Below the pieces are notes generated by a model, which did not search any database, was not told the DNA's origin, and was given only the letters and a program-made list of their open reading frames with translations. Of a DNA stretch of 64,000 bases, positions 1 to 12,175 are shown piece after piece; positions within the stretch are counted from its first letter, which is position 1; each line of letters begins with the position of its first letter. Origin of the DNA: Toxonevra muliebris (Eukaryota; Arthropoda; Insecta; Diptera; Pallopteridae); contig OY829326.1 in assembly GCA_963691655.1 (NCBI GenBank), positions 87,971,235-88,035,234 on the forward strand, in the 5' to 3' direction. A program made the translations under genes and the position numbers.

Positions 1-299
1 CAACGACCTGTTTTTCGTCTTGGTTCCAAATGCTGTACATTGAGATTCGAACCTAGCATTATATTTTCAACAATTTTTCGAGCGCGCGATGATGTGGGCA
101 TTTTAGAATGACTTTCAATTATTCGTTTTACCATCGAATCGAATGCAATTGCGGATCAATTTGAATTTTTTGAGAGACATTGCACCATTCTCATCGTCCC
201 ATAACTGCGCTACAATAAGAATGCAGAAAGAAGCACAGGTGTCGATGTTAGAGTAGGCGTTCATTCTTGGACCTACAAACCAATTCAAGCACGGCATAT
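1..299 (-). pseudogene. piggyBac-like transposase remnant
   Basis: On the minus strand a 60-residue frame contains LWDDENGAMSLKKFKLI followed by NCIRFDGKT. This resembles the start of the piggyBac DDE domain, where a conserved MS-x-x-RF-x-x-I/L and a C/L-RFDD stretch occur. The expected RFDDK is here RFDGK and a stop follows at once. A shifted frame stays open from there to the left edge of the window, so a frameshift is likely. No TIR or TTAA site was identified. The call rests on motif resemblance only. Even if right, this is a dead fragment that continues beyond the window. Confidence 0.45.
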
Positions 300-972
300 T
301 TTTATATGTAGGGCATATAATAAAGGAAAGGAAAGAAATAGATCAAAATACATGCCTGAGACAATATTAGCACTATTTCTACATGAAACTTGAACGTTTA
401 CATCAATTGGCTCATAAGAATATTGAATTGTTTTATCCTTTCATAAATACGCAGTGTTTGGGTCAGCAGCCAAAATTAACTACATGCAGGATACAGGCGA
501 CCGATGAAGGTTAACATATAAGCCTTCATCACCTTGCTTGTTGTGGCTTCCAAATAACTATTGATTTCCATCATACCGCCCTTCACACAAACTTTCATTG
601 CCTTCCTTGCTACTGTTCCCTGCATAAGCCGTTTCAAGCGATTCGTTTCTACAGGAGCTGACACTCCACCCTCCCTGAATCATTTGTATAAAAACTACCA
701 CATTCTGCCCAACAACTACTGTCAACATATCGTTTTCACAAACAAGCTTTCAACTTTCAATGTTTTCCTTGCTATGGTTTCTCAGGTATACTGTTTATTC
801 AGAGGTTCAACGCCCACTTACTCTAACCCATTCACTTTTTTTATTTCAGCATCCCACTGGCAATCAAAGTTCTCGTGCCCACTATCAATGATGTACCAAA
901 AATGTGGTATTTTAGGAAATACACCGTATTAAAAATCAAGGTTGCATAGAAGATGTCACACTCACTACTCAA
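300..972. other. unassigned stretch with one unrecognised minus-strand frame
   Basis: A minus-strand frame at 476-676 reads about 66 residues with a plausible composition, including the run KVCVKGGMMEINSYLEATTS, and then stops. I do not recognise it and see no splice signals that would make it an exon. A 123-residue plus-strand frame (561-932) overlaps it. One of the two may be a transposon scrap. No other feature was seen. Confidence 0.2.
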
Positions 973-1345
973 TCCAACAACCAGAGTTGGGTAGTAATGA
1001 TTCCTTTAGGAATTAAATTCCATCTCATTCCAATTACATGGAATTGTAATTGGTACTTTAATGTTTTAAATTCCTTAGTAATGGAATTGATAAAACTTTC
1101 AATTCCATTACAAGGAATTGTAATCGGTAATTAAATTTTTTAAATTCCTAAGTAATGGAATTGAAAAAATTTTCGATTCCATTACAAGGAATTGTATTTT
1201 GTAATTAAAAATAAATCAATTCCTTAAAGGAATTGAAAATGTAATTGAATAGAAAGGAATTTAATATTTAAGTGTAATCAATTACTTTCTTGGAATTGAA
1301 TTCCAATTTAGTTGGAATGATTCCTAAAAAGTAATTGATTCCCTT
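973..1345. repeat. degenerate AT-rich repeat built on GGAATTG/CAATTCC
   Basis: This stretch repeats variants of AATTCCATTACAAGGAATTG and TAATGGAATTGA about every 60 bases (for example near 1100 and 1170). Because the core GGAATT/AATTCC occurs on both strands, the array is full of short palindromes and could fold extensively. The copies have diverged and no coding potential is present. Confidence 0.7.
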
Positions 1346-4300
1346 TTTTAAGAAAATCCCATGCCTCTCTATTTTTCCATTCTATCATTATCTCCCTTTT
1401 TAAGAGCCTTCTGGGGGTGGAAAAACTCTAAATAAAATAAAATATTGCTTTTTATTACCTTTCAAATAAGTCCAATTTTACAAGGATCCGATAATTTTTT
1501 CTTTTTTTATTAATTTTTAAACTTTTTAAACACAGTTTCAGGACAAAAACAGTTACTAACCCAGAAAAACTGTGAATGCAGGATTTTTATATATATATTT
1601 TTATTCTTAAGGAAGAAAACAATAGAAGTAAAAAATATTTAAACCCCGTTCAATAGATTATAAATTTTATTTTGTCTTTTTTCCTTTGCACTGACAATAT
1701 CAAAAATTATAAGAACGTTCCCACATTTCTGGAGAGATCAGAGCCCCCAAAACTCTCCTCTAAATACGGCATTGACTAAAAGGATATCCATGTATCTTGG
1801 TTTGTATCGTATTGTACGATTAGAGTGCGCTCGCTTTGAGCAGCACTTAAGCTAAAGAGTCCATTGTATTCTTTAGTTTGGTTTCTTGATCAACCGATCA
1901 CTGGGTGTACTTACCCAGTATCTCTTTAAGCTTCACTTTCTATTTTTAAAATGATGATTTCAACAAAAAAAAATTATAAGTACTAAGACTGGTAAATTCT
2001 GTTGATTAAATCATTAAGAGTTAATTTTCTAACTCGTTTACATTGAAATGTTTGTATGTATTGAATGTAGAGTAGAATAGTTTGTAAATGGATTTTTAAA
2101 AATATGGTATGAGTAAATTGTACAAAAACAAGCAGAAAGTAAAAAACTCAAACAAATATCATTTCAATGGGAGCAGCAACAAAGAGGAATGAGCGAGGAG
2201 CAGAAAACAGCGGATATAAAAAAGTGCTCTTGCTGCATTCAAAAAGCTTCTCACCTCTCCACTATGTGTATAGTATGAAGCAAATGTGATGGCGAGGTGG
2301 TCCACATTTTCGCCTACCTACACTTATATTTGTGTACCTGCAGCAACCCATTTTGACCACATCCCGCACATTACTCACTGCTAAAATAAGAATTTTTAAG
2401 TATTTAGTTTTAGGCGTATTTTCATTTATGCATGCCCCTGTGCGCATATGTAATGACATAGACTAGTCCTTAATTAAAAATAAATAGGACTTGAAAAAAG
2501 AGAACAGAAAGGAAAACCATAAAATACCATATATTTAAAATTACCTCTCTTTATTTTTACAAATATTTATGCAACACCCAAAGGCTTCAATTTTAAGATA
2601 ATTTAAAAGGACTAGAGTTGAAAGTGCAGATTAAAAATTATTTCTCATATTTGAAGAAAAGAAAAGCACGTTAAATAATTTAGAAATACGTGTAGTAAAG
2701 TATGTAGTAAACTTTAAAAAATAAACGGTCGACAAACTACAAACACGCGCGTTAATTTTTCATTCACTTTATAGTTTCATTTTGTTTGTTTATTTTTCTT
2801 TTTTGTTATGAAATTTTTTTTTGTTTTTTCTTTTTAAATATATTTAAAGAAATTATTACGAAAAGACGCCTCAGGAATGTGTAGCAGAAAAAAAAACCAA
2901 AACAGAATACAACAAAGAAAAGAAAACAAGTATTAAAAACAAATAATATATTTTTAGATCTGTTTGTGTAATGCGAAACAACTAATTACTGCCACCTATT
3001 GGCAGCTGGCCAAGTTAAATTTAGGTGAAACACAATTTTGTGTCAATATACGCGACGTACGTGCATATTTCAGTTTTTGTCATTCAAACAAGATAAGATG
3101 ATTCTTTAACAGATAACATATAAAATAAATTCAAACTGAAAAATATATAATAAGCATAAAGAAAAAACAAAAAAACAAAAAAAACAGAAGGATCTTACGA
3201 ATAGTTTGGAGAAAAAAATTACCGTATCTTTTTAGAGTCAAAGTCTGTGTGTCGAAAAGTGTTAAAGTGACCATACTTCACTTATTACCTCTTGACATTT
3301 ATGGCCAGCAATATCACGACATTTCACGATCCCAAATTATTTTAGTTTCTTACCAAAAGTGAGTGATTATAAGTACTCTTGTGAAACCAATATTCAACAA
3401 GCTCGAGACTCTTATTCCCGATAGACTGAAATGGGAAAATGAAGAGCAATTTTATAAGAATCTAATCCATTTCGAGCTTGGTGTAAATATACGTATATTT
3501 TAGCTTGTCCGACGGTTATCGCAGAAATCAACGATTTAACATATGGGAAAATAGTTTTAATTGGAGCTTGGAATATTGACCCGATAGCTAGATAGAGCAT
3601 CCGGATACTTTGGAACTGGAACTCAAATATACGAATCTGTACATTTTGAGTTTTTGTGCGGTTTTGTTATTTTTCTCAAATACTTATTTTTCAAAAATGA
3701 TACGACATCCGGCGTCTGGATAGTGCTAGTCTCGCATCCGGATCTGTGTTGAATCCAAGGGATGGATTTATTTCTTAATTCTGACAGATTAAATTTAAAA
3801 ATCAATCGTCTCATCTAAATTGCCCTACAGTATTTCTGGTCTGTTTGTGGGCTCAGCCCCCATTCGTCCACACAACTAGAACAAGCCAAAAAAGAAAAAT
3901 ATTAACCCTCTATTCCTCGATGGGAGTTAAAAATGGGCACTCCTCCATCAATAAGGAAATTCACTTGTTTTGACTTCATTTCATGTTATATCTCGGAACG
4001 AAATAACTTACAATATATACAAATAACTACACGCAAGTATAAAAATACGTTTCCAACCCTTTCATCACTTACACACCACTCTACCAAACATCAAGCTTGT
4101 AAATTTTGGCACGCGGTGTCGACGATGATGCCAATGACAGTATTAGTCAGTCGTTTGAAATCAATGTAGGGGTTGGGGAAATGTTTTATAGCCCCTTTAG
4201 TCAGCCTTCGTCATTCTTTTAAATACAATTAAATCAATTTAAGTCGTCTAACATATACATACATGAATTTTTTGTTGCAACAAAATTAAAGTTCAAATTC

Positions 4301-5022
4301 CTTCTTTTAACTTCACTCTCAAACTCACCCCATCCCCTCCTCTGTTCAGACTCACTACAACTAAGCCATCTCCTTCATAGCTCAATAGATATGTCAACGA
4401 ATTTATGGCGTTACATTTTTGTTGTTTATGTACACATGTATATAAGTATTTATTATATTTTTATATTATTTTTCTAGTAAAATTTGTGAATTTCCATAAC
4501 CTCCACAGAGCCGCTCACTGATACAACAGGAACGCAGCCACGCAGCACCAATTTTCATGCTGTGTCATGGAAAGTAATTTTTATTTTTTGCTTCCACATT
4601 TACATAATTTCATTGGATTCATCATGAATTTACTAGCTTACATGTTAGTTACTAGCAGCTTTTTCTCGTGTGTGTGTGTGTGTTTATGTGTAGAACGTTG
4701 GGACATGTCTGAGGTGGGGTTTAATATTTCGCGTTGAGATTGTTTCATTAATTTTAAATGAATTGAATAAAATTCCGGATTTTATCAAAATTTTATTTGA
4801 TTATTTTCTGCGAGATTTCAGAGCTTTTTTTTCAAGGAGTGATCGAATTGTTCGAGTGAAGGTTTTGGGACATCGCCTACCACCTAGAAAGATAGTATAT
4901 TCGATGCTGATCAACTTTGCCGAAATATCGGCTTAAGTCCTCCCAAATTTCGCTGAGTTATTTAAGTTTTTTTTTTTTATTTTTTTTTTTTTTTTGTTGT
5001 GAAAAATCTGAATCTGGCATTA
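1346..5022. other. AT-rich non-coding stretch
   Basis: There is no recognisable gene. It contains a short TG dinucleotide run near 4670-4684 and a long T tract interrupted once (about 4967-4996), just before the Tc1/mariner insertion at 5023. Scattered open frames of 60-80 codons have no recognisable motifs. If the polyglutamine gene at 12.8-13.2 kb is real, this DNA may be its intron. Confidence 0.5.
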
Positions 5023-6211
5023 ACGTATGAGGAATGAAAATTTAAAACAAAAAGCTTATCTCGAAGTAACGGAACTTTATTAGTAATCATATGGTATAGG
5101 TATCATTATTTAAAAAATTAATCAAAAGAAATTATGTCGTTTACCGGAATTAGAACGCAGAAAATTAATTCGCAAATTTGCAAAAATGAAGTTTTTCATC
5201 ATTTTAATGTTATGGGATTTAAAAAATCGTTTATATATAAAATAATTCAAGCCTATAAGAGTCGAAAACCTGCTGAAAGAAAACCAGGCTCAGGTAAAAT
5301 ATGCGCTTTACAAGACAGCAAAAATCGCCGAAAACTAAAGGCTGAAACAGCTGGCTGCACAGCAAAATCATATCGTCAACTTGTTAAAAAGTACCAAGTG
5401 GATCCAAAAACTGTCAAAAAGTTACAGAACGGCAATCAGCAGCCATGAAGTCGCGCTTGCGTCTGCTTTCCCAAAATTATTTTGCTGCAAAGTCGTCTTA
5501 TAAGTGCATCGTGGATGACGAGAGTTACTTTACCGTCGAAGAAAATGAATGGACGTCAAAATATTACTTCGAGTGTTCTGATAAACACCTGAGAAGGTGA
5601 AGCAAATACGCAAAACAAAGTTTCCTGAGAAAGTACTTTTATGGCTGTCCATAAGCGAATGCGGCATAAGTGAACCAGTGTTTATTAAGAGTGGTTTAGC
5701 TGTCAATTCTCAATTGTATGGTATGTACAAAAATGTCTTCTAGTTTTGAAAACATTCCTTGAAAAATACCACAAAATGGATCAAATAGTTTTTTGGCCAG
5801 ACCTGGCATCAGCCCATTATGCCAAAGTAACATAGGATGCATTAGATACCATGAACATTGAATATGCACTGAAAGATTTCAACCCTCCAAACCGCAACTC
5901 AGATCTATCTAAACTTTTTGGGCGAATTTGAAAAGAAAAGTATATGGGAAAGTCCATCAACCCAAAAGTGTGGAATGGTTGGTATAAAAAATTAAAAAAA
6001 GAGCTTAAGGAAATCGATACAAATGGGATTCATAAAGCGATGGGACAAGTACCGAAAAATGTGAGGAAGGCCGATCGCTATGGACACAATTTTTTTTGTA
6101 AACTACAGTTAATATCACCAATATGAAACGTGCTAACAAAATTTTCAAATACATTATTATATAATTTTTTTTATCATAAATGTATTTGTCCATATTTCAT
6201 TCCTCATACGT
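5023..6211 (+). mobile_element. Tc1/mariner element 1, non-autonomous by decay
   Basis: The ends are perfect inverted repeats: ACGTATGAGGAATGAAA at 5023-5039 and its complement at 6195-6211. Each is flanked by a TA dinucleotide (5021-5022 and 6212-6213), the target duplication of this superfamily. The element is about 1.19 kb, the usual size, and carries one transposase gene on the plus strand, now broken. Identical TIRs beside a badly mutated gene suggest the ends were kept, perhaps by movement in trans, or that the insertion is of moderate age. Boundaries are read directly from the sequence. Confidence 0.85.
5134..6126 (+). pseudogene. Tc1/mariner transposase, broken
   Basis: An intact 104-codon N-terminal frame (5134-5448) has the helix-turn-helix style of the family, ending in a basic stretch (RKPAERKPGSGKICAL). 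The catalytic part continues in other frames: IVDDESYF carries the first Asp near 5510, WPDLASAHYAK the second Asp near 5795, and an NPPNRNSDL stretch lies near 5880 where the third acidic residue should follow. In that stretch the expected P-x-R-P-I-E-x-Y-W pattern is lost, so the catalytic Glu appears absent. The tail frame (5944-6126) is open again. Several stops and at least three frameshifts make it non-functional. Confidence 0.75.
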
Positions 6212-6277
6212 TAGTTTGCATTTAAAATTGATTTTAGAGAGCGACACCTAACAAAATTTGTTGTTTAGAGCTCATTC

Positions 6278-6412
6278 AGCCCTGTTCTAAATATTCCCGA
6301 ATGAAACCGCCGGGAAAATTTGTTTCTTTTCCACGTATTCCCAGAGGAAAATAAAGAGAAAAAAAACAAATTTACCGGGGATTTAATTTCGTAAATATTT
6401 AGGATAGAGCTA
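6278..6412. repeat. short hairpin MITE-like inverted repeat
   Basis: The left arm starts AGCCCTGTTCTAAATATT and the right arm ends with the complement-like AATATTTAGGATAGAGCT. Inner parts of the arms also pair imperfectly (GGGAAAATTTGTTT against AAACAAATTTACCGG). Each arm is about 55-60 bases. It lies just right of the Tc1/mariner element. No target duplication is clear. Confidence 0.5.
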
Positions 6413-8047
6413 TTTGTTTCCGTAGTGTTTCTTCTATACAATTTGTTATAAAAAGTTTTTAAAGTGAAAATACCGAAATTTAAATTTTTTTTTTATAACT
6501 GCAATATTCAAATCTCTTAGAACAGAGAATCGTGAATTAAATCAATCTTTTCTAATTTAAATTTAAAAAACCTTGTAATTCAAACGCTTTTAAGGACGAA
6601 AAATTTGATATCAATATTAATTTTGTTTATAAAAAACGAATGCTCAAAAAAATTAGAATAAAAATTTGCTCGAAAATATGATGAACATTTTACTTTTGAA
6701 ATAAATATTGAAATTAGATTTTTCGCTCTTAAAAGCGTTCGAAGTCCTCATTGATTTTGGCACAATTTTTATACACACGAAAGGTAGGTAAGTCAATCTT
6801 TTGAAAATGTGGTTTTGACAAACACCAAACATATTTACAATTTTCATTTCTCCCTATTTCATGATTCATGAACACTGTACAGCCGTTGAATTATATCCGT
6901 ACATAGGTATTTATTATTTAGTTATACAAACAAATAATAAAAAAAATTAATAATAATTCCGAAACAAATTATTTATATTGTAACTAAATAGTTATACTTA
7001 TATGGATGAAAAAAATTTATTCAATGTAAACGTAGTCCCTGGTGAATTCTGCCTCTCAATGTACACAGTTTTGATAAAATATTCAAATGATTAAAAATCA
7101 GGAATTAATGACAAAGCTCCTAAATTTTGTAAGAAATCATAATTTAGCAGAAAATAAACAATATTTGGGACTTCTATTCACCGGTAAAGTTTTAAGCAAA
7201 GTTTGTTTGTAAGGATAGAGATTGCACTCACTATACCATCTGATCAATTCCACGAGTTTGGCCATATTAAACATTAAATTTCTAGTTAGTCTCCATCAGA
7301 TCATGAATCTTATAACGTATTAATATTGGAAAAATTTTACTTTTGCTTAAAATTTTACCGAAGAATGTACAAATCAATTAAGGGGGAAATAAATTAATTC
7401 GAGGCATTACTGTTTTTCTTATCGTATATCTGCAATAACAATTTCCATTTATCTGTTGTGGCATTTCATACTATAAATAATACAAAATTAAATATAGAAA
7501 GAATGCAGGCAAGCGGGCTAAGCAACCCGAGACTGAGGAACGGTGCAGGGAATGAAGGAAAAACCGTAAGTAAAGTCAATAAAATATGTGACTAATAAAA
7601 ATAAGAAAAAATATAAAATATTTATAACGCACTTCCGAAAAAAACTTAAGCACGTCATATGTATGTATGCAGATACGAAGTAGATATACAAATACATAGA
7701 GGAAGATGAGGTGAATCCCAGGCGGTAAGAATTTTGATTAACGGTTAGTTAAAGAACGGTGTGAAGATAGCCACGCGTGGCTATCTTAGCAAATACACAA
7801 ACCACAAAATGTAAAAATTTCTATGTTAAGTTAACAGAAAAAATGTTAACCAAAAAATGTAATGTTAAGAAGAACATAGAACATTCTTTCGGATCCTAAT
7901 GACCATTTGGAGAACTGACTGTGATCATCAAACATACCATTCCATAGGTATTGAACTGCTGTTTTATCCTGCATACACAAATTTCACATATTTATCTCAG
8001 ATTATTTTAAATTAATTTCTAAAATATATCATTTTGTAAACTGAGTT
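6413..8047. other. AT-rich non-coding stretch with a perfect palindrome
   Basis: No gene is recognisable. The only structure that stands out is a perfect 24-base palindrome at 7764-7787, whose core is GATAGCCACGCGTGGCTATC. Its GC-rich centre is unlike its surroundings. Confidence 0.5.
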
Positions 8048-8715
8048 GGAGGAATCTGGTGGTCATATGGAGCACTTCTACATATGTGTCAGACATGACA
8101 CGGGTATCAGTGGATAGGTATTAAAGAGTAGATCAGATCAATCCTGCATTTCCTAGTAACGGCTGTTTGAAAATTTACATATCGGGTGAAGTTGGCTGGA
8201 GGAACTGGTGGCCATATGGAGCACTTCTACATATGTGCCAGACATGACATGGGTATCAGTGGATTGGTATTGAAGAGTAGATCAGTCCTGCATTTCCCAA
8301 ATATCTAACATTAATTTCGGTCTACTAGTAACGGCTGTTTGAAAATTTGCATGTTGGGTGCAAATGGGCGGAGGAACTGGTGGTCATATGGAGCACTTGT
8401 ACATATGTGCCAGACATGACATGGGTATCAGTGGATAGGTATTGAGGAGCAGATCAATCCTGCATTTCCCAAATATCTAACATTAATTTCGGTCTACTAG
8501 TAACGGCTGTTTGAAAATTCGCATATTGGGTGGAGGAACTGGTGGCCATATGGAGCACTTGTACATATGTGCCAGACATGACATGGGTATCAGTGGATAG
8601 GTATTGAGGAGTAGATCAATCCTGCATTTCCCAAATATCTAACATTAATTTCGGTCTACTAGTAACGGCTGTTTGAAAATTTGCATGTTGGGTGCAAATG
8701 GGTGGAGGAACTGGT
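8048..8715. repeat. tandem array of about 150-172 bp units
   Basis: The unit start GGAGGAA(T)CTGG occurs at 8048, 8198, 8370, 8532 and 8704, giving periods of about 150, 172, 162 and 172 bases. That is four full units and the start of a fifth. Each unit carries CATATGGAGCACTT, CAGACATGACA, GGGTATCAGTGGAT, CCTGCATTTCC and AGTAACGGCTGTTTGAAAAT in the same order. The first unit lacks the 25-30 base stretch with CCCAAATATCTAACATT. Units are about 90 percent alike by eye. The array is not coding. The unit length suits satellite-like or transposon-internal minisatellite DNA. Confidence 0.85.
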
Positions 8716-9364
8716 TAAAGTAAAGTAAAAAAAATTTTGAAAAATTATTAAGTTTTTTTTTTAAATGCAATAATTTAAAATAAGTGAAGATCGGGCGAAA
8801 TTGAATTACATAAACTTATGTTTTTCAATGCTTCATCATAAATGATATAAAAAAATTAATTAAAAAAAGAAAAACTAAACAAACGGATTTTTCTTTCAAA
8901 AACTGTCGAAAACACCTCAGGAGGAGTCGGGTTAGAAAAATGATTATAGCGAAAAAACGGAAGACATAAATCAAAAATTGATACGGGGAAATATTTAATA
9001 CACCAAACGATACTAGGAATATTGAATTGTAGGTTAAAATTCAAAAATTTAGTGGGCCAAAATATAGAAGGTAAAGCCGAACAAAATTATGTAAGAAACG
9101 GAGCAAACATGTTCACAAACATAAATGAGAACATTCGTGTGAGTGCAGTTTGCCCAAGTTAAACATTCGTTATATATTCTCAAAATAAATTGCGAATGCG
9201 GATGCGAATATGGTATTTTGAATGAGAATGCAGGCGGCAGTTGCAGCTACAACACTAATCCATCGTATTTTCAATATTTTTTTCTAAATATTTTTTATTG
9301 CTGCCTTTTCTTTCTTATGAGGCAGAAATATAAAAAACTGGAATTTGAAATTTTATTTACAATA
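8716..9364. other. AT-rich stretch, nothing recognised
   Basis: Only short open frames without recognisable motifs are present between the tandem array and the next Tc1/mariner insertion. Confidence 0.5.
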
Positions 9365-10645
9365 AGGTATGTATACGAAAAAACTGGTCGCAGTAAATTG
9401 TATTAATTCAAATATCATAGTTACAGCAAATGTTACTGTTATCAATTCGTAGAGAATTTTCCGGTTTACATTTCTGCATCATTATTTTTTCTGATTTTTT
9501 CCCATTACGCAAAATGAGTTCATCGAAATCGAGCTCGCGCGATATTATTGTGCACATAAATTTGTCACATAAAGACATTGCCAAAAGTTTAAAAATTGCA
9601 AAATCTACGGTAACTTTAGTGCTTAAAAACTTTAGTTAACGACTAACTACCGAAAGGAAAACTGGAAGTGGGCGAAAGAATGGGTTCATTTTGAAGGAAA
9701 AAGAAAGTGAAAAACTTGTTTCAAAGAAATCCAGGCCTTTCCATCAGAGATGTTGCTAAAAAAGTCCATATGTCTCCCGGATATGTTCAAAAAGTAGGCA
9801 GAGTAAAAGGACTTAAGACGTGTTAAGTTCCGCTAGCCCCGAACCGGAATGACAAAAAAAAATGCAACAGCAAAAACTCGCACACGAAAGCTGTACGACA
9901 AAATTGTACATAATTTTGATTGCATGATCATGGACGACGAAACGTATGTCAAAGCAGACTTTAATCAGTTGGTCAATTATTTTACTCTTCAAAAAAGAGA
10001 GGTGATGTTGCGCCTAAATTTAAGCTAAAGAAAATGAACAAGTTTGCGAAGAAATATTTGGTTTGGCAAGCAGTTTGCCAATGCGGCATAACTCTTTATG
10101 TTTTGTCAGTTTTTGTCACTGCTGGTACCATCAGCCAAGAAATTTACATAGAAGAGTGCTTACAAAAACGTCTACTGCCAATGGTACGTCTTCGCAAGGC
10201 TCCTGTCCTCTTCTAGCCAGATTTAGTAACTTGCCATTATGGCAAAACGGCAATAACGTGGTATAAAGAAAAAGGGGTACAAATTGTTCCAAAAGATGCC
10301 AATCCCCCAAATTGCCCAGAACATCGGCCGATAGAAAAATATTGGGCTATAATGAAAAGAAAATTGCTAAAAACGAAGCAAGTGGTCAAAAATGAGAAAC
10401 AGCTGCAGAAAAAGTGGACTACTGTGTCATCTCAAATGTCCCGAAGTGATGTGCAACGTTTAATAGCTGGAGTTAAGTCAAAGTTACGATCTTTCGCATA
10501 CGCACCAACCAAATAAATAAAGTTTTTATTTTTCTTAAAGTTACTATTATAACCTTTCAATTGTTGTGTGAATTTCTGTTTTTGTTTAAAAAATATTATT
10601 TTTATAACAAATTAATATCGACCAGTTTTTTTCGTATGCATGCCT
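9365..10645 (+). mobile_element. Tc1/mariner element 2 (DD37E type)
   Basis: TIRs of about 27 bases begin AAGGTATGTATACG at 9365 and are matched, with a few changes, by the complement of CGTATGCATGCCTT at the right end (10645). Both ends reach CTGGTCG on the inside, and a TA flanks each side (9363-9364 and 10646-10647). The length is about 1.28 kb. It holds one plus-strand transposase with frameshifts. The TIRs differ from those of the other two elements, so this is a separate family of the same clade. Confidence 0.85.
9514..10516 (+). pseudogene. DD37E Tc1/mariner transposase, broken
   Basis: The start ATG at 9514 opens a 42-codon N-terminal stretch rich in Ser, with a helix-turn-helix-like segment (HKDIAKSLKIAKSTV). 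The first catalytic Asp lies in IMDDETYVKADFNQL near 9930. The C-terminal part is open from 10217 to the stop at 10516 and contains PDLVTCHYGK (second Asp), then PPNCPEHRPIEKYW (catalytic Glu). Counting residues between the second Asp and the Glu gives 37. DD37E is the spacing described for a Tc1/mariner clade known from mosquitoes. An in-frame TAG replaces the expected Trp before PDL, and several frameshifts break the middle. Confidence 0.75.
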
Positions 10646-11617
10646 TATGTGACAAATTTCCATTTATCTATCACACGGAGTTTAACTTTGGAGCCTAAAG
10701 GAAGTGCTCCTGAACAACTCTGCACTTAAAGGTTCTCTAGGTTAGCAACTGTTTTTGGTTTAAAGCTTTTATTCCGGAACTAAGTTTAATTTGCTTAAAA
10801 ATTAATAAAAAATAGAAAGCATATCTTTGTAAATTTGAACTTATTTGAAAGGTAATAAAAAGAAATTTTTTAGCAGTTCATTTGGAGTTGGATGCAATTA
10901 AATTTACGAAAAGAGTAAAAAAAAAGGGGATAATGACGGAGCGAAAAGTAGGAAGCATGTGATTTCACAAAAACAATGTCCATAATATTTTCATTGTTAT
11001 TGTACTTTTTTCCTCTTTGTAAATCTAATCTGGTGCGGAAAAAACTTCAAGTATACCTTAACTTTACAAACCCATAGGAAATTTTTTCAAATTGATCGGT
11101 TCTTGAGAAATCATGCACACTAACTTTAAAAATGCGCTTAAAGTTTTAAGATCATTAAATTTTCGTAGAAATTCGGCGGATTGATTCCAAATCCTTAAAT
11201 CAAATCTTAAAACTTTATTCTTTAATGCAAGGTTTTTCTAAATTTGTAAGTTGTTGTCCTCCCTTAAGCACAATCTTCTGCTGTTTGGTGGAGTCCTACA
11301 AATTCATCATCGTATTTATTCTCTTGCATTTTAACATGAGTTTCATAAAAATTTATTATGTATAGTTCCCGCCACAGAAACATCAGGCTAAACCTTACCT
11401 ATGAGTATTTGTATGTACTTACAAACATATGTACACATATAGAATAATAAATGATGGGAATTGGGCTTGGGAAAACATGTGCTTTCTATTTTTGGTGTTT
11501 GTAATTTGGTTTTATTGATTTCATAAATGCATGTCCCATACAAATTTTCACTGAAAAATTCAAATTTACTTAGATTATTTAAATAACATTTGGGAGCAAC
11601 AACAACATTTCTCGGAT
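10646..11617. other. AT-rich stretch, nothing recognised
   Basis: There are no recognisable genes or repeats and only short frames. It separates the DD37E element from a reverse transcriptase scrap. Confidence 0.5.
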
Positions 11618-11900
11618 GAGTGGAACCTGAGCCTAATCTTATCTATAAACAAAGGCGGTAAAAAATGTGAGAACTGCAGAAGTATTAGCATACTCAATGT
11701 GGTTTCAGATCAGGAAAATCGATAATTGGAAAATAAGCAAATTGTAGTCGTGTGTAAAAAACTTGTGGCAATTCATTAGAAACTACTGGGAGTGCCTCCC
11801 AAAACAAAGCCACAGTAGAAATAAAACGAAAAATTATTCTCGTCAAGCGCTGCTTATTTGGCTTGGGCAAAGTAATATGACCAATAGCAATAGAAATCGT
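11618..11900 (+). pseudogene. non-LTR reverse transcriptase fragment
   Basis: From 11618 a frame reads EWNLSLILSINKGGKKCEN followed by CRSISILNV. This matches the start of the RT domain in non-LTR elements, whose pattern is EW....I.PI.KKG....C.NYR.IS.L. In a shifted frame just downstream GFRSGKSIIG resembles the GFR..RST.D motif of the same domain, with a later KTCGNSLE stretch in the region where LE-K-T is often found. The intervening part is deleted, stops follow, and no ends are visible. It is a short dead copy, with too little sequence to assign a clade. Confidence 0.55.
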
Positions 11901-12175
11901 AGGCAATGACAAAAGCTGGTGTTGTTCAAAGGAGCATTTCGTAAAATTTTTTCAAAAAAATGCTTATAAAATATGTTTATAAAAGATAAGAGAATATGAA
12001 AACAAAGAAATTGGAGAAAAGGGGTAATCCAGTTGTCGTCTACCGCTCCATAGCTATGTTTTTTTAACTAAGAGACTTTAGAATTAATCTGGAATAACTA
12101 CAATTTCATTAGACAGAATCTGAAATTGTTTTGATATAAGATTTCATTAAAATGAATGATTCATGAGTATAGGTA
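11901..12175. other. non-coding, nothing recognised
   Basis: No gene or repeat was recognised between the RT scrap and the MITE at 12176. Confidence 0.4.

Noticed and set aside
561..932. 123-codon plus-strand frame as a gene
   Set aside because: No recognisable motif, codon use like the AT-rich background, and it overlaps a more protein-like minus-strand frame. Neither is supported enough to call.
8048..8715. CRISPR-like array
   Set aside because: Units are 150-172 bases and repeated as a whole, with no short repeat/unique spacer alternation, and the DNA is eukaryotic.
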